Of a DNA stretch of 64,000 nucleotides, positions 15,001 to 24,000 are shown piece after piece. A program made the position numbers and the translations under genes. This DNA is from PALSA-600 sp963842335 (GTDB lineage: Bacteria; Actinomycetota; Thermoleophilia; Gaiellales; Gaiellaceae): assembly GCA_963842335.1 (NCBI GenBank), contig CAWJGF010000028.1:248001-312000 (forward strand), in the 5' to 3' direction. Below the pieces are notes generated by a model that saw nothing but the letters and a program-made list of their open reading frames with translations, was not told where the DNA came from and ran no database searches. How positions within the stretch are numbered: the stretch's first letter is position 1; each line of letters opens with the position of its first letter.

Positions 15001-18000
15001 CAGATCGATGTCTTCGCTCTGCGTCGCGGACACGGTCAGGCCCGTGCCGCCGTTGGCCTGCAAGTTGGCGCCCGACCCGACGCCTGCGTCGACCTGGCCC
15101 TGGCGGTCGATGACGATCACGGAGACGGCAACGCCCGCCGAAGAAGTGCTAACTGCACCGCCGCCTGCGAGCAGGAAGTCGGTCATCGCATCGGAGGCGG
15201 TGATGTTGAACGAGCCGCCGGCGTGCACCGTGCCGCTGACCTCGGCCGAGGTATTCGACGGGCTGAGCACGACGACGATGACCGAGCCGTCGACCGCCGC
15301 GTTGTCCGTCGACGCGCCGACGTCGAGCGCGAGCTCATGGAAGTTCTCGGTGGACGCCGCATTGACGTCGATCCCGCCCAGCGTCGAGATCGTCGTCTGG
15401 TCCTGAATCGCGGCCGAGACGTGCTTGTTGATCACATCGACATCGATGCCGATGCCGACACCGGCGCCGCCGGTGGAGAAGTTGAGCCCGCCGGCGATGT
15501 TCGTGAGGGACGTGTCGTCGGTCGCCTCGACCTTCAAGGTCTGCGTGCCGCTCGTGGGCACGCCGGTCAGGCGGCCCTGGTTCTGGTTGATCTGCGTCCC
15601 ACTGGTGACCAGAGCCTTGGTCGTGATGAAGAACACGTCGACGATCACGGAGCCGCTGACGGCAGCACCGTCCTCCGACCCTGCCGCGGCGAGGGCGACC
15701 GAGGAGAAGGCCGGCAGCGTGCCGATGACCGGCACCTTGATCGGATCGGCTTCCTTGATCGAGGACTTGGCCGAGACTTCGATCGCGCCGACCGCGTCGA
15801 TCTGCGTGATGTGGCCGGAGGCATCCGAGTTGATGACCGCTTCGGTCGTGATGTCCGGGAAGACATTGACGACGATCGCACCGCCGACACCGGCGCCGCC
15901 GGCCGAGGCTGCCCCGGAGAGCGCCATGTTCTGGATCCCGATCGCGTTCTCGGCGTGGACGGTGACGCCGGCGTTCGAGATCAGGTGCGCGCCCGTCGCG
16001 ACGGAGGCCTCGGTGTGGAAGAACACGACCTCGACGCCGATGGAGGCCGCGACGCTCGCGCCGCCGTTGTCCTCGGAGGAGCCGCCGCTGCCCGCGAGGC
16101 CCCACACGATCAACTGGTTCATCTTCCCGTCTGTGTTGGCGGCTTCGATCGTGATTCCGTCGCCCGTGACGACAGCATCCTGACCGACCGTCGCGCTGTT
16201 CGTGACGTCGGCGAAGTTGACGCCGACCGCCGCAGCGATGTGGGTGCCGTCGGCGCTTGCAGACAGACCCGTTGCCTTCGCGCTCTCCTGACTCGAGTTC
16301 TCGGCACTGAGCTTGATCTCGCCACTGCTGGCGGTGACGTGGACGCCGTCGTCGAACTTCGCCGTGTTCTTCGTCACGACCCAGTTGAGGCTGATCGAGG
16401 CCGCAACGCCGACGCCGCCGCTGTTCTTGTCGCCGCCCTGCTCGCTGGTCTCACTGTTGCCCTTGCCGGTGCCGGTGTTGTTGTCGGCTGCAGTCGGCAG
16501 CGTGCCCGCCTTGCCGGCCGTGTTCGGGTTGTTGTCGACTTCGCTCTGCTTCTTCTTGTCCGCGTCGTCGCCGCTCTTGTCGGCGCCCTTCGCGGTCGCG
16601 TCGGCGGTCGCGTTGCTCGAGACCGAGGAGTCGGCGGTGACGTCGACCGAGGATCCCGCGACGTTGCGCGCGACTTCGGACAGCGTCGCCCAGTCGAGGA
16701 CGATGTTCAGGGCGATGCTCGCGCCGACTGCAGTGCTGCCGGCTGCGACGGCCTTCGCTTCGGTCGAGTACTCACCCTCGTGCGTCGCCTTGATCGTGAT
16801 CGAGCCTGTGGCTGCGAGGTCGGTGGCGGATGTACCGACGCGCGCGGTCGTGTGCTCGCCCGTGATCAGGAGCAGCGCGACGCCCGGTGCGACGCTCGTG
16901 TCGTCTCCGCTCGCCCCGGACTCGACCTCGGTCTCCGCCTGCCGGCGTGAGCTCGCCCCGAGATCGACGTTCGCGCCGCCCGTGAGGGTCGCCGTGTCCT
17001 CGATCTCGGCCCGCGTCTCGGTCGTCGACGTGAGGATGTTCAGCGCGACGGCAGCGCCGACGCCGACGCTGCTTGCGTCCTCGGCTTCGGAATCGGCCTT
17101 CGCGAGGTCGAGCTCGTTGCTCTGCGCCTTCAGCGTCACGTCGGCGGTCGATGCCGTGACGTGTGACCCGGCGCCGACGAGTGCGTCGGTCGTGTCACTC
17201 GAGATGATGTTGATCGCGACGGCGCCGGCGATGCCGACATCCGTCTTACCGGCGCCTGCGCCCGCCTCCGAGATGATCTCGTGCTCGGCGAGCCGGAAGA
17301 GGTCGCCGTCGGCAGGGCTGGCGGGCAGCTCCGTGCCGTGGCCGATCGCGCCCGACTGGACGATCCAGCTCGTGCCGTTCCACTTGTAGATACCCGGCAG
17401 CGTCGCCACGCGAGTGATGGCCGCGCCGTCGTCCGGGCTCCCGGTGCAACCGGTGATGCCCGTGAACGAGGTAACGGTCTTCCCGGTGTACGAGCACGTG
17501 CCGTCGATTCCTTCACCCGTGAATGCGCCGGTCGTGTCGAAGCTCGCGGTCGAGATGACGTTGAGCGTCGTGTGCGTCGCGTCGATCACCTGGTCGTCGC
17601 CATGCACGGTCGTACCGGTCGTCGAGGTGATCTGCGCCTTGTCGTCCGGCTTGCCGGTGCAACCCGAGATGCCGGTGAACGTGTTGCCGCCCGTCGTTCC
17701 GGTGTAGGTGCACGTCCCTTCGATCCCGGCGCCGGTGAAGGTGCCGGCCGACGCGAAGCCGGTGGTCGACTTCACCTTCAGCTCGTGTGGCGACGCGGCG
17801 ACGTCCTGGTTGGCAGTGTCCACCGTCGTCGCTGCCGGCGCACCCTCGGTGAGCTGGAAGTAGTCACCGTTCGAAGGCGAGACCGGCAGCACGGTGCCGC
17901 GGTCGATCAGCGTCCACTCCTTCGCCGTGTTGTCCCAGAAACGGACCCGGCCGTCGTTCTTGTCGTTCATCCCGGCTTCGATGTCGAGGCCGGTCGCGGT

Positions 18001-21000
18001 GATGGTGGAAGTGCCGGTCGTCGCCTTGTTTGTGATGTTGATGAGGTTGATCGAGACGCCGACGCCGATGCCGTCGCTCGAGCCGGTTCCGACCGTCTCG
18101 CCCTTCGCGAGGGCATCCGCGATCGTCGCAGCGAGCGTCTTCGCGCCCGCGACGCCACCGGAGACAATCGTGACCCCGTTCGTGAACTGCGCAAGCGAGA
18201 CCGTGCTGATGATGTTGATCGTCACGGCAGCGGCGACCTGCACGGACGTGCTCCCGCTGCCGCCTTCCTTGTCACCGGTGTCGGCCTTCGGCGTCGAGGA
18301 GTCGCCTGACTTCGTCGAGTCGCCGCTGATGTTGGTGTTGCGCTGGCTGTTCGCGCCGCTGAGCTGATCGTCGGACTTCCCGTTGACATCCTTGCCCGAC
18401 GTGTCGTCGGACTTCGTCTTTGCGCCCTTCGCGCTCGCGTCGGCTTCGCTCTCGTTGTCCGAGGAGCCGTTCGCAGCCAGGCCGACGGCGCCGCCGGCGT
18501 CGATGTTGCGGGCGATCGTCGCCGTCACGTTGTCGTTCACGATCGCGAGGGCGAGAGCGAGGCCGATCGAGACGTCCGCCCCACCCGCGTCGGCCTTCGC
18601 CGTCGTCGTCGACTTCGCATCCTGGGTCGCCGTCACAGAGACAGCGCCGGTGGTGACGAGCGACTGCGAGACGTCGCCGTCGATGATCGCGCTCGTCGTC
18701 ACCGTCGGGTACGAGATCGCGACATCGGGCGTGATCGCCGCGTCGGAGCCCGCTGCACCGTCGGTGCCGGCTTCGGCGTACGTCGTCATCGTGTCGCTGT
18801 TGGTCGCAGTCAGCGAGACGCTGGCAACGCGCTTCGAGAGAGAGGTGGCGGTGCCATCATCGAACCGGGCACCGCTGTCGATCGAGGTAGTGGTCGTGTC
18901 GTCGACGATGTTGATCGCGACTCCTGCGCCCACACCGACCGTTTCCGAATCCTTGTCCGTCGCCTTGGCCCTGGCCGTGCTCTCCACGGTGGCGGTGGTC
19001 GACAGCGTCAGGTCGTGACCGTTGAGCTGAATCCCTGGGAACGTCGCGGGCGGGCCGCGACCCGAGTTGGAGAGGATCTCTGCGTTGGTCTTCACATCGG
19101 CGATCGTCAGCGCGAGTGCGCCTGCGATCCCGACCTTGCCGCCACCGGCGCCCGAAGTCGCCTCGGTGTCGAAACTGTGCTTCTGGTCGCCGCCAACGCT
19201 GCGCATGCCGGCGGTCACGCTCAGGCCCTGCGAATCGATCAGGTCGTTCGTGCCGACGACGGCTTCGTTGTCGACGGTGATCCGGTTGATCGAGACGGCG
19301 GCGCCGATGTTCGCGGTCTTCGCCTTGGTCGCGCTCGCGTTCGTCTTCACCTTCGAGTCCGCGTTTTCGGTGCTGGCGAGACTCGCCAGGCCCGTTGTGA
19401 CGAGCGAAACGCCGTCGGCGATCTTGCTGAGGGACGTCGCGGTGACGACGGCGATCGCAACGGCGGCGGCGACCGTGACGGTGGTCCCGCCATCCTCGTC
19501 GCTCTTCGCCTCCGGCGTCTTCTCGCCGGTCGTCTTGCCGCTCGAGTCGTTCGCCGAGGCCGTATCGAGGTTCTTGTCGGCCTTGCCGTTGACGTCCTTG
19601 CCCGAACTGTCGGTCGAGCCCGCGGTTCCGTCCTTCTTCTCGTCCGCACCCGCCGAGCTTGCCGTCGATTCCGTGTCGGTGATCGACGAGCCGTCGGCGG
19701 TGAAGCTCACCGGGCCGGCCGCGTTCAGATTCCGCTCGAGCTGCGAGTCGACAGCGTGGTTCGCAACGACGAGGGCGAGCGAAAGGCCGATGCCGGCGTT
19801 GCCGCCCTTGGTGTCGCCTGATGCCTTCGTCGTGACGCTCGCGGTCTGCGTCGCGTGCGCCGTCAGGCCGCCGGTCAGCGCCAGGTCGGGCCCGGTCGAG
19901 ACAGTCGCGCTCGTCGTGATGTTCGAGATCGAGATCGCGGCTTGCGCGGCGAAGGCGACGGTGCCACTTCCGGTGGATGCTCCTCCGTTCGCGGTGGTGG
20001 TCATCGCGTCGGTGCTGTCCGCCGTGATCGTGAGGTTCTTGGCGCCGTTCAGCACCGAGTTGACCGGCAGACCTGCTGTCGTCGTGTCGTTCACGACGTT
20101 GATCGCTACCGAGATGCCGACGCCGCTCGCCTTGCCGTCGGTCGACTGCTTGGCCGTCGCCAGGGCAGCGTTCGTGATGTTCGACGTAGCGCCGAGCGAC
20201 AGATCTGCGCCGTTGACGGCGACGGGATCGGTGCCTTCGATCTCGGTCGTGGTGTTCGAGTCGGTGACGTTGACGGCGACCGAGCCGGCGACACCGACGC
20301 TGCTGCCGCCGGCACCGGAGATCGCGTTGGCCGCAAAGGCGGACGCGGACGGCGCGGTCGACTCGATCGTCACGGTCGTCGCCTCGAGGTTCGCGTTGCG
20401 CGCAAAGGCGCTCGTCGTGATCACGGCGACGTCCACCGCGACGCCGACACCGATGCCGGAGTTCGTATCGCTCGTACTCGGCTTCGTGCTGCCGTCGGGC
20501 GTCTTGCTGCCGTCGTCGTTGTAGGTCGTCACGACGCCGACCGTGTCGAGCAGCGTCTCGTTGCCGGCCGCGTCACCGCGGAAGATCTTGTAGCCGGTGA
20601 CGTTGTCGACAGCCGTCCAGCTGAGCGAAACACTGCCCGAGCCCCCGCCTCCCGTGACGACGGCGTTGGCCTCGGCGCTCGGGAGGCTGTCACCCGTCGA
20701 GTAGATCGCGACGATCTTGTAGTAGTAGGTGGCATCCGCAAGCGTCCCGCCGGTGGCGAGCGGCGTTGCCGTCGGCGCGTCGGGCGAGAACTTGACGTTG
20801 CCGCCGTCGGCGGTCGTCGATGCGGCGTTCTTCGCGCCCGCATGGATCTTCTGGGTGCCGCCCGTCGCATCGATCGTGATCCCACCGGGGCGAATGGACG
20901 AGATGTAGGCCTGCGTCGTCGCGATCACGACGGTGACACCGAGCGCGGCGCTGACGTCCTGATTGCCGTCGGCCGTCGTCGACTTGCCGTCGGCTTTGCC

Positions 21001-24000
21001 CTCTGCGGCGGTTTTCTGCTTCGTACCCTGCGTCGGGTCGTTCGCCGAGGTTCCGTTGCCGCCCTTGTCGGCGCCGCCTGGGGCTGCAGTGCCGGTCGTG
21101 GCGGCTGTGTTGTCTGTGTCGGCGGAGACGGTGAGCCCCTTCGCACTGACGGGCGTGGCTGCGGTGCTATCGACATACGCCTCAGAATCGGTCACGAGCA
21201 CACCGACGGCGATGCCCGCGCCGGAGCCGCTCTGGATCGCGTTGCCGAGCGTCGTGATGTTCGACTTCAGGCTGGCCGAGATCGTCACGTTGCCACCCGA
21301 GGTCGTGATCGTGCTCGTGTCGGAGAGGTGGCTGATCGCATGCGAGATGAAGGTGGACGCCGCGATCGCCGAACCGGCGCCGCTGGCGTCGCTCCAGTTG
21401 GTCGAGTCGCCGCTTGGAGCGGTCGTGCTCACGCCGGCAGCCAGGTCCTTGCTCGCCGCGTACCGCTTGTTGTTGGTCGTGTCGATGACGACGTCACCCT
21501 TGCTGTACGCCGTGCCCGAGACCCAGTTGCCCTTCACCGGTACCGCGTTCGCGGTCGAGGTGACGTCGACGTTGCTCGCGAGGGTGACGTCACCGACGGC
21601 GGTCAGCGTCGAGTTGCCGTAGACATTCACGTTCGCGTAGTACTCGAGCTCGACGGCTGCGTGGTTGACGCCCTTGCCGCTGCCGTTCTCAGTGACCGCG
21701 GATGTGACGACAGCACCGTCGGCCGGGGTGCCCGTGCAGCCGGTGATCCCGGTCAGCTTGTTGGCGACGATGTCTCTGCCCGTGTAGGCGCACGTACCCG
21801 TGCCGCCGACGACCGTGAAGAAGCCGGCCGAATTGTCGAACCCGGCGACGGACGCGACGATCAGGTTGCCGCCTGCTAGATCCTGTGAGGGACCGTTCAC
21901 CGTCGTGCTCAGGTTCGCCGACAAGGCGGTCAGGTTGAGCTTGTTGCCGGTGAGCGACGCGTTGTTGATGTCGACAAGGGCGTCGTCGCCGAGAACGGGG
22001 ATCGTCGTCGTGAGCCCAAGCAGGCTCAAGCCGTTGTCCTTGAAGACCGCGTTGAAGTTGATGTCGTTGCCGGCTGCGGTCCCGACGTTGATCGTCACAC
22101 CCGAGTCGACCTTGATGTGCTCGGCGTTGACCGTGAGGCTCGAGCCCGGGACGAGGTAGTCGCCGGTGAACTCGACCGTGTCGCCGCCGAGTCCGCCGTT
22201 GATCGTCAGCGAGTGCGTGCCGGCGATCGTGAAGGTGTGAACCTCTGCCTGGTCGGGCGGGAAGCTACCCGCGCCGCTGCCGGTGCAACCGACGATGAGG
22301 CAGTCGCGAATCTGGATCGTGCCGGCTGCCGTACCGGGTGCGACCTGGATCAGGTCCTTGTCGAGCACCTCAGTGCTGCCGCCGATATCCGCGCCGTTGT
22401 AGACGATGTCCGTGCCCGAGACGTCGATCGGCTCAAGACCTGCGTATGCGAGCTTCGCGCCGTCGAGCAAGAGCGTGCCGGAATGCGGGCCGCTCGGATT
22501 CGAGACGACCGAGCCGCGCTGGCCGCTGACCACGAGGCTGTCGAAGCCGCCGTCGCCGCCGTCGACAAGGCCACTGACCGAACCGCCCGGAGCAAGCGTG
22601 AAGGTGTCCTTGTTGTTCGGAGCACCGGCGAGGTTCTCGAATCCGGTGAAGGCAACGCCGCCGACGCTGCCGGCATTCGCGCCGTCGATCGTCCAGGCGG
22701 AATCGGCGGCCGGCCCGTGCAAGGTGTCGGCGCTTCCGCCGCCAGACAGGTGGGTGACGTGCGTAAAGGTGATCGACGTGACGCCGCCGCCGGCGACGCT
22801 GCCCGTGCCGTCGCCGTTGACCGTCCAATCCGATGCGGTCGGCGAATTCACGATCACGAGCGATGCACCGTCGAACGCGATCGGCGCCGTGATCGCGCCC
22901 TCCGCTGCGTCGATGGTGAGCGTGCTGCTCGCCACCTGGACGCTGCTGATGCCGTCGAGCAATTGCGTCGTGGTCGCGCCGTCGACGGTCACCGTCAGTG
23001 ACGTCCCATCGCTCGCGAGTGCGACATCCGTGCCGCTCAGCGAGAGCGGCGCGGGCGCGACCGTCGTCGAAGCTGCGGGGGTCGTGGCTGCCGGCGCGGG
23101 GTCGGCGGCCGGCGCGGTCGTGTCCACCGCCGGCGCACTCGTCGCCGCTGCGCTGGTCGCTGGTGCCGTTGCAGTCGCGTCGCTGCTCGACGCCGTCGTG
23201 TCCACCGAGGTGTCAGTCGCTGCAGGTGTCGCCGCAGGGTCGGTGGACGTCGCCGCCGCGTCGCTGCTCGGCGCAGGCGAGTCGGCGACCGTCGACGGAT
23301 CCGCGCTCGCGGGTTCGGTCGTGTCGGCCGGTGGCGTGACCGCCGACTCCGCCGGAGGGTCGGTTGTCGCAGAGGCAGCGGCCGTGTCCGTGCTCGCAGG
23401 GTCGGCGGCGTCGAGGTCGCCGTGCTCGTGCGCCGTCGCGGCCGCCGTTGTCGCCGGGGCCGTCGTCGCGACAGGCGCGGGCGTCACCGACGTGGCAGTC
23501 GTGTCTGAACTCGGTGTGTCGGCGCTCTGAGTTGCCGCTGTGTCGAATCCGGTGGGCTCGCCGCCGACATTCGATGACACAGGCGTCGACGTATCCGCCG
23601 GCGCGGACGACTGCGGTGTCGGTGACGACGACGCAGCAGGTCCGTACCTGTTCGACACGAGTGCAGCCGGCGCGATCCAGTTTCGTCGCGCTGCGATCGC
23701 GCCGGTATGCACGAGACGCGTTGCGCTGTGCGCTGCCGGAACGGCGTTCTGATGTTGCGTGTGGAAGAAGTGGGTCGGTGCCGCGGGGCCGGCTGTTTGC
23801 GCGGACGGTGCGACATGCGTTTTCAAGACGGGGAACCGCAGCGTCGGAATTGTCAATGCGTCGAGTGCATGCACGCGCGCGGGACCATTCACGACGAACG
23901 CGCCGGCGATCGGCGCCGTGTAGAGGAACGCGAGAGCCGCAACTCCGAGCGCAACAACCACGCGCGCAATGCTTCGCTTGCGTAGCGCGATCAACCCGAA

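Noticed and set aside
12100..16950. Plus-strand frame of about 1,616 codons
   Set aside because: Same situation: it mirrors the giant gene's codon-third GC bias, has Arg/Val/Asp-biased composition and no domain.
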